Assembly (NCBI RefSeq): GCF_029227915.1
Contig: NC_079882.1
Location: 23,441,001 to 23,505,000 of the forward strand
Length of the DNA stretch: 64,000 nucleotides
DNA from: Hydractinia symbiolongicarpus
Taxonomy: Eukaryota; Cnidaria; Hydrozoa; Anthoathecata; Hydractiniidae
Direction of reading: 5' to 3'
In this document: in pieces, positions 49,376 through 61,023 of the stretch
Numbering within the stretch: the first letter of the stretch is position 1
Layout: every line of letters starts with the position of its first letter
The notes under the pieces: model-generated
What the model saw: only the letters and a program-made list of their open reading frames with translations
Database searches by the model: none
What the model was told of the DNA's origin: nothing
Program-made: the position numbers and the translations under genes

Positions 49376-50144
49376 ATTCTTTTTATCTATTTTATGCTTG
49401 TTTTCTATTGTTTCTATTTTTTCCATTACCTCTGTATATTGCCTATTCCCTCAGCAATTTTTAGCCTTTTATTATATTACTTAATTACATTTTCATATAT
49501 ATATATATATATGTACAAACACGTAGCTACAGATCATTTTATGTACTGATGATGGCATAAGCCTAAAAACTTTTACATTTTATTTTTGATAAAATATATA
49601 TTTCAAAATAACACAAGTATTAACTTTAACTAGTGGGGATGCATTTAGAGGTGGGGCACCAAGAGGTTAAGAATAGGTGTGAAATACAAAAGAAGCTAGA
49701 ACTTGTAAAGAGTAGGTTCTTGTGAGTTGTGGTAGAGAAAATTGAATCACAGGAGAGGAGCTCCAGGTGTGATTGAGAGAACTAGTTAAGAGGGAGAACA
49801 ATACTAATAGAAAATCTGTGGAAGTAGTGGAGGAGAGTGAATTTATTGGGAACAAAAACATGAGTTCCAGACAGTATCTTTTCTCCAGCCTAGCATCCTC
49901 ATCCAATTCTGACAAATGATCCTCTGTTTATTCTTTATAAAATTGGAAATAAATTTTTTTTTCCAAGTTTGTATTTTTATTGAGAATGAACGACAGCTAT
50001 TAAGGAATGCATACGCATGTATACTTTACCTTATCTATATTTTATTTTTCATCCTAAAGACAAGATTAATATTTAGCTAGCTAATGTTGGTGCTTCTATG
50101 TGAGTGTGGCAATGAGCTTAATTCCACTTTTTTGCAATGATTTA

Positions 50145-50420
50145 ATGGGCATTGAATGTTACCATATTCCTGGGTGAACCACAGCCGCATTTCTCAATGG
50201 GGGAAATGGTACACTGTGGGGCATTTGGATATTTTAGGGAGTTGTCTGGCAGGACCTAATTGGGTCTAGCTAGCTATGAAGCTCACAAAAATGTGCATTA
50301 AATACTCTAGGATTCCTTAAGCTATATGGGCCTTCCTGGGAATAATAGACAGGGTATATCCCTTCTTATTTTTGAAGCTAGCCATGCAAAATTATGCGCG
50401 CTTCTCTATCTAACTAATTT
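50145..50420 (+). mobile_element. 5'-truncated SINE copy
   Basis: The body matches the complete copy at 51800-52147: GAATGTTACCATA, CCTAATTGGGTCT, GCATTAAATACT, AATAATAGACAGGGTATATC and GCTAGCCATG. The tRNA head is missing. Confidence 0.75.
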
Positions 50421-50956
50421 CTCTTGAAATTATGGTTAGCTAGCTTGACTCGCATAGACCATACGAGACTAGGCAGTTCTGGAAAAAGGAAAAGAAGAAA
50501 TCTAAAATTCAAACTCTTAAGGGTAAAATGTAAATTTAAATCATTTTTTTTCTTTGTGGTTTCAAAGTCCTATCAAAAACAGAACTGAACAGTCGCGGTG
50601 CCATATCCCATGTTATTATTGTATCTTGGTGACCGTATAACCTACAGAACCTTTTCCGGGGCAATTTAGTTAATTTACAGAATAGTTTATTACATTTTGG
50701 AACATATGGCGCCCCATTAGGTGAATTGAAAAAGATGCCAGCTGGCTTGAGCCAAAAGTCCATTACAGGTTTAGTTTTTATTTAGCTGACTATATACTAC
50801 TTTTTTTTGAAAGCTATTTGTTTTCTAAATTTATCCATTGCAAAGCTATACAAAAACAGAATGTTCACACCAAGTAGCTAGCTAGCCAGCTTAGCTATCC
50901 AGATTTATTTTTTTGTTTGTGTGACTCCCATTCAGTTCGGGAGATGACACTATAAA

Positions 50957-51390
50957 AGGGAAACGGTTTCCCATGTTTTATAGGGAAATTCCCATGTCAT
51001 ATAGGGAAATAGTTTGCCATATAGATTTCCTAAACTGTAACTGTACTGTAACTGTTTCCTAAACCATTTTTTTTGATTTTAATTTGGATTTCCCTTTTGG
51101 GAAACCGTTACCCATTCTCAGAACCATTTTACGGAATCGCGGAAAGAGGCTACGATATTTTTTTTCCTTTAGTGAAAATTTGCGGGAAAATATTCCTTTT
51201 CTATTGTTTAAAAATTTTTAGTGCGTTTCTTAACCAGCTCGTGTGCAGATTCCTTTTTATTTTGGTGGTTTCCCTAATGGGAACCTTTGCTGTATTTCTG
51301 CCCTTTTTAGCGTAACGGTTTCCCAAATGGGAAACCGTGAAGTTTCCCAAATTGGGAAACCATTTGCCAGATGGGTGGCGGTTTCCCTTT
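50957..51390. repeat. Cluster of GGGAAA/TTTCCC palindromes
   Basis: Over about 430 bp the words GGGAAA and TTTCCC recur more than a dozen times, often as palindromes (GGTTTCCCAAATGGGAAACC at about 51316-51335; AAGGGAAACGGTTTCCCA at the left). It has no coding content. Confidence 0.75.
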
Positions 51391-51595
51391 TCGACTCAAC
51401 TCCTGAACTGCCATTCATTTGTCAGCACTGACTGAGCCTGGGGTGCTGATATTTCAACTCCATAGCTAGATAGATAAATTCCTTTAAATTTTTAGTGGTA
51501 AGCTTTTTAAAAGTAAAAAAGAAAGTCCGAATAAGTTCATTTTAAATCATGTTAGCCAGATCATAAATAAAACAAAAATTTTGCAGTTTCTAATA

Positions 51596-51623
51596 TTTCG
51601 ACTAGAGTTCAAGTCATCATCAG
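51596..51623 (-). ncRNA. Hammerhead-ribozyme-like core
   Basis: Minus strand reads CTGATGA (51623-51617), stem GACT, a loop, AGTC, then GAAA (51599-51596). The two invariant core segments separated by a pairing stem II match the hammerhead layout. Stems I and III were not modelled. Confidence 0.5.
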
Positions 51624-51799
51624 AGAATATAATATTTTACAACAGGTGCCCATTATATATGTTACATTAGAATAGTGGTAGTTCTTTAGAGGCCATTAAA
51701 CCATAGTGTAATGCAGGTTTCAATTGATTGATATGCAGTGCTTCTTTTATTAACAAAATGTTCCAATTATCGCTGCGATCTATATCTTTAACGTTTGAT

Positions 51800-52147
51800 G
51801 TAGCGCCGTAGATTAGTGGTTATAGCTTTCGTACTCTGTGCGGGAGACTGGGGTTCGATTCCTCTTGACAGCGATTCAACATGGGCTAGTGAATGTTACC
51901 ATAGCCCTGGATTAACCCAAGCCATGTGAGGGAAATTGGGAAGATGGCACACTGTGTGAGCCGTTGCATGTTGCCGAGACTTGTCTAGTAGAGCGCAGGC
52001 CCTAATTGGGTCTGCGTAGCTCAAAATGAGCATTAAATACTAAAGGACTCTCCATCTAAGCCATGGCCCCTCCTGGAAATAATAGACAGGGTATATCCCT
52101 CTATATTTGTGAGGCTAGCCATGTAAAATATGCACATCTATCTCTAT
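51800..52147 (+). mobile_element. tRNA-derived SINE, full length
   Basis: The head has an A box (TAGATTAGTGGTTATAGC) and a B box (GGTTCGATTCC), closest by eye to tRNA-Asp type. The body is shared with the copy at 50145-50420, and a CTATCT simple tail ends it. TTTGAT at both edges is a plausible target duplication. It interrupts the Penelope-like ORF on the other strand, so it is younger. Confidence 0.8.
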
Positions 52148-52430
52148 CTTTGATTGGACACAATTTATGTGAGATAATGGGACTTCATTCCCCTTTGGCA
52201 TGATGTCATCAAGCAAGTTGTTAATGCCAATTATGTGAGCAACGCCATTGCATGTACCGATGTGTTTACGTATCACAGTATTTTTATCACTCCATGCATG
52301 TTCTAGGGTTCTTTCATACAATGTTCGTTCAGTTTTACCAATGTATTGTGCGTTACAGACAGGAGAACCGGTAAACAACATTTGATTTAGACAGGAGAGG
52401 TGTAACATCCTTCGTGTTTGTAAAAAATTC
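52148..52430 (-). pseudogene. GIY-YIG endonuclease part of the Penelope-like element
   Basis: Minus strand encodes CNAQYIGKTERTLYERTLEH, then VIRKHIGTCNG and HINCVQSKIEID. The YIGKT...R...EH...KH pattern is the GIY-YIG nuclease of Penelope-like elements. The frame is open but the upstream part is in another frame. Confidence 0.75.
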
Positions 52431-52792
52431 CAATTTTGTTGTGTCGTACATAATTTTAAATTGAACGAATATATCTTTTACCAGGTTCAGACAGATTTTA
52501 CGAATACATGATTTTATTAAGGAAACACCGTTTTCTCCACAGTAAGGTATTCTGAACCAAATAGGAACAATCTTTTTGTCATTCTCGGTTACAGGTGTGT
52601 TATTAGACTTGTTCAATAATTTATGTATGATGGAATTGGTAACATGTTTCGGAAAACCATTTTATGATGTGAACTTCTTGATTATGAAAATCTCACTTGA
52701 TAGTTTTGTTGGGCAGCAGATCTTGATAGCATGGTTTACAAGGCTACTAATCCAAGCTGTTGGTGTAAAGACCAGTGTTTGTATCTTTTCCC

Positions 52793-53400
52793 TTAAATAG
52801 CAGGACCATCCGGATTCCGTTCTAAGTCCAAAAAGTGTGGAACGACATCTGTGAATAGAGCAACTGTGAATACTAAGTTTTTATTAAAGTTGTTGAACAA
52901 TGCATGTATGCATGGTATATCTTCTGGTTTAATTACAAGGAGGGTATCATCAACATATCTGCCATAGAATTTTATAGTACCGTCAGTCACAAGGTTTCTT
53001 ACAACAGTTTCTTCCATTTCTGTCATAATAATGTTAGCTATGACAGTGTCTAAGGAAGAACCCATGCTAACACCGTCAATTTGATCATAAAATTCATTGT
53101 TTGCCATGAATACTGTTTTTTCATGTATCCATTATTAGTTTTCTTAACGACTTTTCTTTGAGCTTGGTAGATATCAATTTATCACAATAAATTCTTTTCA
53201 TAATGACATCCAAGGTTCTTTTCAAAGGAACATTTGTAAACAAGCTGGCTGTCCTGTTTATAAACAGGCCGTTTTCTCAATCTGGGCAGAACAGGGCCAC
53301 CTGAGACCAATTTTAGGCAAGTTGCCCAAAGGTGGGTTAATCCAATCCTTTTTAGGAACAAATGGGTTGATGATGTCATCAAAAAGCCTTTAAACCCCAA
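52793..53400 (-). pseudogene. Reverse transcriptase part of the Penelope-like element
   Basis: Minus strand carries SLFTNVPLKRTLDVIMKRIY (around 53170-53260) and then DGVSMGSSL, ANIIMTEME and FYGRYVDDTLLV with the YVDD catalytic motif (52793-53107 frame). Stops and frameshifts separate the pieces. Confidence 0.75.
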
Positions 53401-54194
53401 TATCTCTTCAAGCGCTCATCAAAAGAGCATTTTCCTGTATATTTCTTTATCAGCATTCTAAGCACGATATCAATTATTTTTTACCCATTTCATACTTATT
53501 AAGCCTTAAACATAAAAGTGCAATGCAATGGCTTCACTACTGACAATTCAGTTTTTGCAACAAATTAATGTATTACTGGCAACAAATAGGTAATTTGTTG
53601 GTAAATAAATTAGGCAACTGGATTTATGAACGCTGATATAAAATTTATTTTGGAATTTTGTTTACCCGTTTTCTTCATTGTATAAATGTATAGGATTATA
53701 TGCTATGTCTAAGGAGGTATTGGGATTATAAATTTTGTTGATGTCAGCAAAAGACCCGCCAAAGTACTAAAAAAAATTTTAAATATTTGGTTTACAGTTA
53801 CTTTCGTTGTATACTTTTTTCAGCGATTTCAAAGAAAATTTCGGCGACTTCGAAGGAAAAATTATTATAAGCGATGAAGATGACTCCAGACAGGCTAAGG
53901 ATATCATGTCATATCATCCAATGAGATTGATTACAAGAAAAATAAAATCACTTACTTTAGATGTTTATGCAATATTGATAATATACTAACTTTTTTGCCT
54001 AGCTAGAATGCAAAGAGACATCTGTAGTGAATTCTGGTTGTTTTTTTGTGTTAATAATGATTGAAAGTACCAATTCAAACTAAAAAATAAAAATCAGATT
54101 CGTAGTTTTCACATTTGCGTAGCAGAATAGAAAACTCACTTACCTTTTATTCTATTTTTTAGGAATAGAGTTGTAATATTAAGAACTTGTTAAA

Positions 54195-54590
54195 ATGGAA
54201 AGAAAGTTGAATGCTTTTCATAAGAATAAATCACGATCGCAAACAGACCTACAATATAAAATTACATCTGATGGAAAAGTCATTTCCACTGGAGGAAAGA
54301 ACAAAAGTGTTGATGATGAACTATTTGACATGTGTGCACTAAGTGGAGTAAAGATGGATATTGATGTGTTTCGCATAATGATAGATTTACTAAGACTTAA
54401 TGTAAACCCAAACACATTGATAGATGTTTTAAAGAAAATGGCAAATCAAAGAGGAATGAAGTCCTCAAAAAGTTCGGAAGATATATCAAGGGTTCGGAAG
54501 AAAAGTTCCTCAGACAAAGGATCAACCTATGCTGTGTATTTAGAGTCAAAGGATGATTCAAAACCATCAGCAAATGTGGATTTGATTTAA
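54195..54590 (+). CDS. MZT2: Mitotic-spindle organizing protein 2 (MOZART2)
   Basis: A 131-residue ORF; an acceptor (ATTTTTTAG, ending about 54162) just upstream suggests a 5' UTR intron. The core at about residues 41-85, ELFDMCALSGVKMDIDVFR then LLRLNVNP and DVLKKM, matches the helical MZT2 domain. MZT2 is a small subunit of the gamma-tubulin ring complex, supporting its recruitment to centrosomes and spindles. The basic N terminus and Ser/Lys-rich C-terminal tail are low complexity, as in the vertebrate protein (about 158 residues). The upstream open frame at 53807-53989 was not included. Confidence 0.88.
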   Translation: MERKLNAFHKNKSRSQTDLQYKITSDGKVISTGGKNKSVDDELFDMCALSGVKMDIDVFRIMIDLLRLNVNPNTLIDVLKKMANQRGMKSSKSSEDISRVRKKSSSDKGSTYAVYLESKDDSKPSANVDLI

Positions 54591-55827
54591 CTGAGTTTTT
54601 CATTGGTTAAAATTTCCCATCTGGTACGAAGCTGGACATGTTTTGGATTTATATGTTTTAGCTTTTGATATAAAAAACACAAGCTATGTTTTTAAGTACA
54701 ATATAGGTCAGGATGTAATTTTATTATATGTGATAATTGAGCAAAAAACATTTTAATCTAACCTTGCACTGCCCAAGGCCTTTTAAGTCACTCTAAAAAA
54801 CAGTGTTATTTTGTGTATAAATTGTATCTAATACTACACTCGATTTTCCGTTGGGAAAAAGCTATCCATGTTAAAGTAGAACTACCCAAAGGTTCTTCTT
54901 TTTGTTGGTTTAAATAACTACCATTTTAATATAACTTTCTACTTTTTGAAAAACAAATGAAGTAATTTGATTGTAATAATAACATCTCAAATATAATAAT
55001 AGCATTTTGACTTTTTGTATGAAAGTTTGCTGCCTTGTATTTTACATCTGCAAAGCATAAGGTTTTATTACAGATGATGGCATAATTTGTTTTTAATATT
55101 TTTTATAAAAAAGTGTAGCATGTAATTATTAAATGTTGTGTCATTACTCAGTCTATCTTTACATTGATTTTGAAAAAAAAAATCATGTTTATTTTGTCTT
55201 TATCTTCAATGCTTTATAACATACTAGAAAGAGATCTGGTCTATTACGGTATATATGTTGATTACTTCGTTTCTAAACTCGCCTTCTAATTTTGTCTTAA
55301 ATCTTAATTTTCTTTATATTAACAAAAGTAACTTCACAAAACTTGTCAACTTTGTGCCCTGAAAAACACACAAGAACTAAGCAATAGCATACAGGGTGGT
55401 CATACTTCTGAAATTGTCCTAAACAAGCTATAATATAGGACCAAAATGCTGCTTCTTCCCAAAATCAACTTTTTTTATTATTTATTTTTATTATTAAATT
55501 TTGAAAAAAACGACCAACCAACTTTTATTTCCTTTCTAGAATATGAAACTGATTTTTACGATTTTTACTGTTTTCTTGTAAAAAGTAATTCAAAATCCTC
55601 CTAAATTCTCTTTAACGTCTACAATTTTAAAGCGATTGGTTATATGTTATATTCAAGCTTCTCAATTTTTTTTCCTAATGTTTTTGTTGACATGTAAAAA
55701 TTGTTAGTTAATGTATTTATTAAAATAACTTCATAACTAGTTATGTTGTTTCTGTTTTTTTGCTAAACTCAACAGTATTAATAATTTTCACAATACCTTT
55801 TATTGGTAATTTTGATGTAATTCCTAG
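54591..55827. other. Intergenic region between MZT2 and SAMD8
   Basis: AT-rich 3' UTR of MZT2 and upstream sequence of the next gene. It ends with a splice acceptor (TTCCTAG) directly before the SAMD8 start codon, so an upstream non-coding exon is likely. No other gene seen. Confidence 0.5.
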
Positions 55828-58069
55828 ATGAGTAAACTACACAAAGAAAAATCAGTGAGTGATTGGAGCATAGACGATGTTGCAGTTTGGCTAGAAGATG
55901 TCAACCTTGGTATCTATAGAGAGCTGCTGTGTTGTCAGCATAAAATTGATGGTGTAGCGCTGCTATCTCTTGATGAAGATGACTTAAGAAAACCACCCGT
56001 GCAAATGACCATATTAGGTGAGTGATGATGACCTTTTTAAAAACATCTCGCATCTTATAGTCAAAAAGTTATAATCTCTTCACTTTATTTGTTGTAGGAG
56101 ACATAAAGAGGTTATCGTTTTTGATTGGCAGGCTACGTTCCAACAATGACAAAATTCTTTATGAAAATTTTCGGTTTAACAATCAATTACTTAGTCCTAA
56201 AAAAAAGAAAAGGCCGAAGTTTGAGTCGATATCTGATGATGAATCGTTCACTACTGATTATCCTGATGGGGTCGACCCTAGAAAGCTTAGTCCACTCGAG
56301 GAAGAAATTAAAAATGCAATTGTTTCTGAGTCATTTAGAACTTTTATAAGTTTTTTGTATGCTTTCCTTGTGTTTCTTCTTGCCTCATTTACATTAGCTG
56401 TTGTTCACGATAGACTACCAGACTCGACAGCTTTTCCGCCATTACCAGATGTTTTCCTCGAAAATATACCATTGATGCCATGGGCGTTTCATCTTTGTGA
56501 GATATGTGCTGGAATTTTGTGTTTGTTTTGGTTTTTAATCATTGTGTTTCACAAGCATAGACTAGTTGTGTTTCGCAGATCATGTGCAATATCTGGTACC
56601 ATATTCCTGTTGAGGTGTTTTACCATGTATGTGACGTCATTGAGTGTTCCTGGTACACATTTAAAATGTTCTCCAACGGTAAATATTTTATTTTGTACTC
56701 TTCGTATAGCTGAGAGCAGGCAACATGTTTCACTTAAAGAATGAGTCTCTTCACTGTAAATCGGTAAAAAGTCCACTCGTATTTTGGTAAAAGGGTACTC
56801 ATATCACTTAATGATATTAAACCAATTGCCTCTCATTTGATTAAGTTTCGATGGTAATGTCATCTCCCTCTCAAAGGATCCCAAAACAGATCAACCCTTT
56901 GCAATAATCTGTTTTTATGTCATCTCTAATTCCCGTGTGAGCTTATTATGAATTTAAAAACGTACAATATTTCAGAATAAACGCTTAACCAAAATTTTTA
57001 GAATTTCCTAACTTTATATAATTGTCTAATTTTATATGTTCCTTCTTATCTTTTTTCATAGAAATATGGAACATTTGAAAATCGAGCAAAAAGAGCATTG
57101 GAGATCTTTAGTGGGTTTGGCATGGCTATTCAAGGTGTTCGTACGTGTGGCGATTACATGTTCAGTGGTCACACTGCAACCTTGACCTTGTTAAATTTTT
57201 TTGTCACTGAATGTAAGTCGGTTTTATTTATTATTATCTAACGAAATTAATTTGCAATTATATGAATAATAGGGAGAAATTAGTGTCAGTAAATGGTAAT
57301 TCATTTTGCGACGCCAAAAATGTTACGCTTAGGCTATTTAGGTCAAACAATCTACTCATCTTTAGAATTCTTTTCGCATAGAAGTCAACATCATTGCTCT
57401 TAGTGTCATCAAAGTGACAAAATTTCTTTGATATTTTAGTTTTTTATGTCTTACACATGTGTAGTCTTACACATGCCGTTAATATGTTTTATAAGTGAAA
57501 ACGCGGAAATACATTTAAACAATAATTACATACGATGAAGCATATTGCTAATAAGGTAGTAATACTGGAGACTTGTGATTAGCGGCGAGAGTGAAGTGTT
57601 TGACTTGAACCAGTCCAATGCAGTCATCGTATTTTCACCGATGTGTTAAACGTGTTTAAGAAGGTCAAAATGTCTTGGAAGTTTAAAGTTGATCTAATTT
57701 CGTAGAAAGCGTGGTTTTATAACTTTCTGGTTACGTTTAGACACCCCTCGACGTTGGTATTACCTCCACACTCTCTGCTGGTTGTTAAATATGTTTGGTG
57801 TTTTTTTTATCCTTGCCGCGCACGAGCACTATTCTATAGACGTTCTCATCTCATTCTACATATCGTCTCGATTATTCATGTACTATCACACGCTAGCCAG
57901 TGCGGTTCAAGTTCGAACGAGCGACGAAAAGAGAAGACGCATATGGTTTCCTATGTTTTGGTTTTTCGAGTATGGTTGTCCACTAGTTATACCCAACGAA
58001 TTCGAATGGCCGTTTACTTTTAAGAAATTGAGACAATGCTTTGGATCGCTAGAAAAGAAAAAGAGATAG
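55828..58069 (+). CDS. SAMD8: SAM-domain sphingomyelin synthase-related protein (ceramide phosphoethanolamine synthase)
   Basis: Four exons, 55828..56017, 56098..56678, 57062..57212 and 57741..58069, in consistent phase, give 416 residues, close to human SAMD8 (about 415). A SAM domain occupies residues about 10-75 ([13 protein letters not shown] ... [13 protein letters not shown]). Hydrophobic segments begin near 144, 188 and 223, with more in exons 3 and 4. The lipid phosphatase-type active site is seen as [10 protein letters not shown] (His294) and [10 protein letters not shown] (His337, Asp341); the 43- and 4-residue spacings equal those of SMS1 His285/His328/Asp332. The enzyme transfers a phosphoethanolamine head group to ceramide in the ER and limits ceramide levels. 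A cytosolic basic tail (KKKR) ends it. The ATG follows a splice acceptor directly. Confidence 0.93.
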
Positions 58070-61023
58070 TTAGGAAGTATAATCGATAAATCGCTAGATA
58101 TAGATACAATGTGATTTTATAATTTTTATTCAGTTTTTATCGTATTTACGCTCGTTTTTTACATTCCTAGACATTATAAACATTTTTTAGATAATACATT
58201 TAAAAGTTTATAAGAAGTAAAATATAATTTGAATGTGTACATACCTCTTTTTTACGTTGCATTTTAACTTAATATTTACGAAATTCTTTATATCTGTATC
58301 TCTTTGAATGTTGTATTTTTTAGAACGAGCAAAGAATGAAGAGGCGATACACCTAAAATCTCCTTAATAACTTAAAATTTGAACCCAAAATATTCCTTCA
58401 AAAATCATTTGTAATGTTTTTTCAAATATAGTTTTTATTTATTATTACCCTTTATGTTAGTTATTCTTGCTATAGATATTCTTTAACAATGACATTAAAA
58501 TAAAATACTTCCTTGTAACAAAACTGACAAATTTATATGTATTGTTAGGTCAAAATTAACGTTGTCTGAGGTATTCAAACAGCTTAATTGTCACATAACA
58601 CTATATTTTCCATAACGGTATAGTTTTTTGGAGTTGTCACCTGAAGTTCAAACTTGAAACCTATGTTCTCCTAAAATGGTAAAATATTAAACATGTAGCC
58701 ACCCCGATGAGGGCAGAATATGTTTAAATTAACAAGGGCTCAATTGCGTCCAATTACTTCTACAGACATTAATCACAATATGAGACTTTCAACTTGTTTT
58801 CAAGCTTAATTAAATTTAATAAAGTTGTCTTCTTGCATTAAAAGGGAATAAAAATAGTCTCTTTCAAAAAATGTATGCTCACAAAAGTATACACCCAGAA
58901 GCTGCTATAACATTGATTAACCGAGAGATAAACCATGAATGCATAAGTATATAGGCGTTTTTGCGTCTTCATGGCGCATTATTATGTGGGCGTATGAAAA
59001 CCGCAAATTAAAAGGGATAATATAGATCTTTTAATTGTGTAATAAACATTCCTAATAAAGAAAATATAATTCTTCTACTTTTGCCGCCTTACAAAGGGCG
59101 TAATTTACCACCTGCTAGTGGAGCAAATTAAATTTTTGCACTATATTAACGCCATGACGAGTAAAACGTAGTTACTAAGTTGAAGTTAATCCTGTGATGC
59201 AATCAGAAGTTAAAGGGTGAAACTCCCGGAATAGCCTTCCATAACCTGAATAGGGATAATGAAGAGTGAGATGTAGAAAACTAAAAAATTAAACAGATTC
59301 AGTTCGTTTTTTTTATGAAGCTCAATTTCGCCACAGTTTTCTTATTTTCTTTATGAAGGTAAGGCTTGCAAAATGTTATCACAAATTGTTTTCTTGCTTT
59401 CACGTTTAAATATCGTTTTGTTGCTTAAATCGAACGATATACTTATTTGTCCAAAATTCGCTAAAAGTTTCTGCGCTTAAAGTATCGCGTGCATGTATTT
59501 GAACCAATTCATGATCATATCAACTCGCACTAAATGTAACTCATAACCCACGTAATCTGATGCAATAGTATAACACACAAATATAACGATACCTTCGATG
59601 GTTTTTTTAATCTGCGCTAAGTCATTCTACATGGCGATCTTTTTTCAACAGGAACGTTACATTTCGTGTACCTTTGGAACGTCTTAACAGTGCGGAAGCA
59701 CACACAACAAAGACACTTAAACCGTAATAACTCCACCATTAAAATATCATTTTTCTCTTCACCGTCAGATTGCAAACATTGTACCCACAGGCACAACTTT
59801 GTCCACAGGACTCTTACGCCTATGATCCCGTCAAAATATCAAAGGCGTAGAGCCGTGGGAAGGGGGTTGCGCATAAGCAATCACTTACACCCAATTTCGA
59901 GAATTTTAAAGGGAAAAAATTTGTTTTCTAAAAAAACTATAAGGATTGTAGTTATCTCAATCTCATCCCCAGGGATGAGGCTTTTTTTTCAAATCTTCTT
60001 GCTCTCCGAGGTTGTCAGATAAAAAAACCCTGGGGAAGAGGTTGTAGTGATCTGCGGACGCACTTACAAAAATTAAACATGTCATAATGAGTCGCTTTAT
60101 ATTAATGATACAAATGACACTAAAATATGTACAATAATTTTAACATGAAGAACTTAAATTCTAAAAAAACAAAATATTAGAAAGATTCAAAATTAATAGT
60201 TGGACCTCTCTGTAGCGGGCACCTATGATCCTACAAAGCGAGTCGCTCAGAAAATTCTTAAAAATCTTAAGAATTGATCCTGGGGTGGATAGTATAGGAA
60301 AAAAAGCCATTTTAGCAACAAAAAAAAGCCCTGAAAATTGCAAGTAAATTTGATCGTAGGTTCCAAGTGTGGTAATAAGTCGGCTGTTCAATTTCAGGGA
60401 AGCCGACCGGCTATTCCAAAATGCCCTTGTATATGATGTGCATTTTAGTTCGAATTTTACCTCTACCATACTATGGAGAAAAAAAATATGCAAAAGCGAA
60501 AACGTTTCGAAAAACAGGACTGTCTGAATCTATTTTTTTTTATTTGTCAAACGATGTTTTAGCTACAAGCAGCCATTATGAACTCATAATTTATGCACAT
60601 ATATTTTACGTTATATACAAATTCGTTTGTCATTAGCAATCCTAAGAGAGAAAGAATTCCTACGAAATTTTTTAAACAAGAAGCAGATATTACGTGCCCT
60701 TTCGTTGAGTATCAAGACTATTCACCCAAGGTAAAGCAATATTTTAAGAGGCACAGCCCAGCAGATTATTGTCTGAAGATATCTGATATTCAATAAAAAT
60801 GGAAATATAAAATCTGTTTCATTATGCACTCAATTTATCTGTTTTTTAAAAAAATATGTTCACAGCTGCCCACTTATTAAACGATTGTTTTATATTTCGT
60901 TTCTAATAACACAACAAAATTACGCTATCTACAACAGTAAACTATTTTAAAAAATTTAAACCATCATTTCGTAAATATTTATCTGTGCAGTCTGCTAGGA
61001 CGCTTATTGAGTGAAACGGAAGA
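58070..61023. other. Intergenic region between SAMD8 and LMBRD1 (convergent)
   Basis: Holds the 3' ends of two convergent genes and about 2.5 kb of AT-rich sequence. Short open frames (59666-60022, 60161-60796) have no recognisable motif. One small TIR repeat lies at 59957-60043. Confidence 0.5.
59957..60043. mobile_element. Very short TIR repeat, CAACCTC-CCCCAGGG family
   Basis: The left end CAATCTCATCCCCAGGG and inverted right end CCCTGGGGAAGAGGTTG differ at two positions and enclose 87 bp in all. Same terminal family as 30643-31280. Confidence 0.6.

Larger units (their letters stand above)
48016..49615 (+). mobile_element. Decayed Penelope-like element with inverted terminal repeats
   Basis: The left end (about 48030-48085) and right end (about 49555-49610) are imperfect inverted copies over about 54 bp, sharing words such as AAATATATATTTTAT, AAAAATAAAATGTAAAA and GGCTTA. 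Between them are a short 5' ORF piece (48113-48295), inserted repeats (48405-48840), and a GIY-YIG remnant. The RT region is deleted. A hammerhead-like CTGATGA lies near the right end. The combination fits a Penelope-like element. Confidence 0.65.
51560..53460 (-). mobile_element. Decayed Penelope-like element, interrupted by a SINE
   Basis: On the minus strand, pieces of RT and a GIY-YIG endonuclease appear in order, followed by a C-terminal piece near 51670-51790 (SDNWNILLIKEALHIN) and a hammerhead-like motif at 51596-51623. Frameshifts and stops are frequent. A plus-strand SINE splits the C-terminal coding part. The 5' end is not defined. Confidence 0.75.

Noticed and set aside
53807-53989. 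60-residue frame upstream of MZT2
   Set aside because: It lacks a clear donor/acceptor pair joining it in frame to MZT2 and has no known motif; it may be 5' UTR.
58070-61023. Short open frames (59666-60022, 60161-60796) as genes
   Set aside because: No recognisable domain, no supporting splice pattern, and composition like the flanking non-coding sequence.
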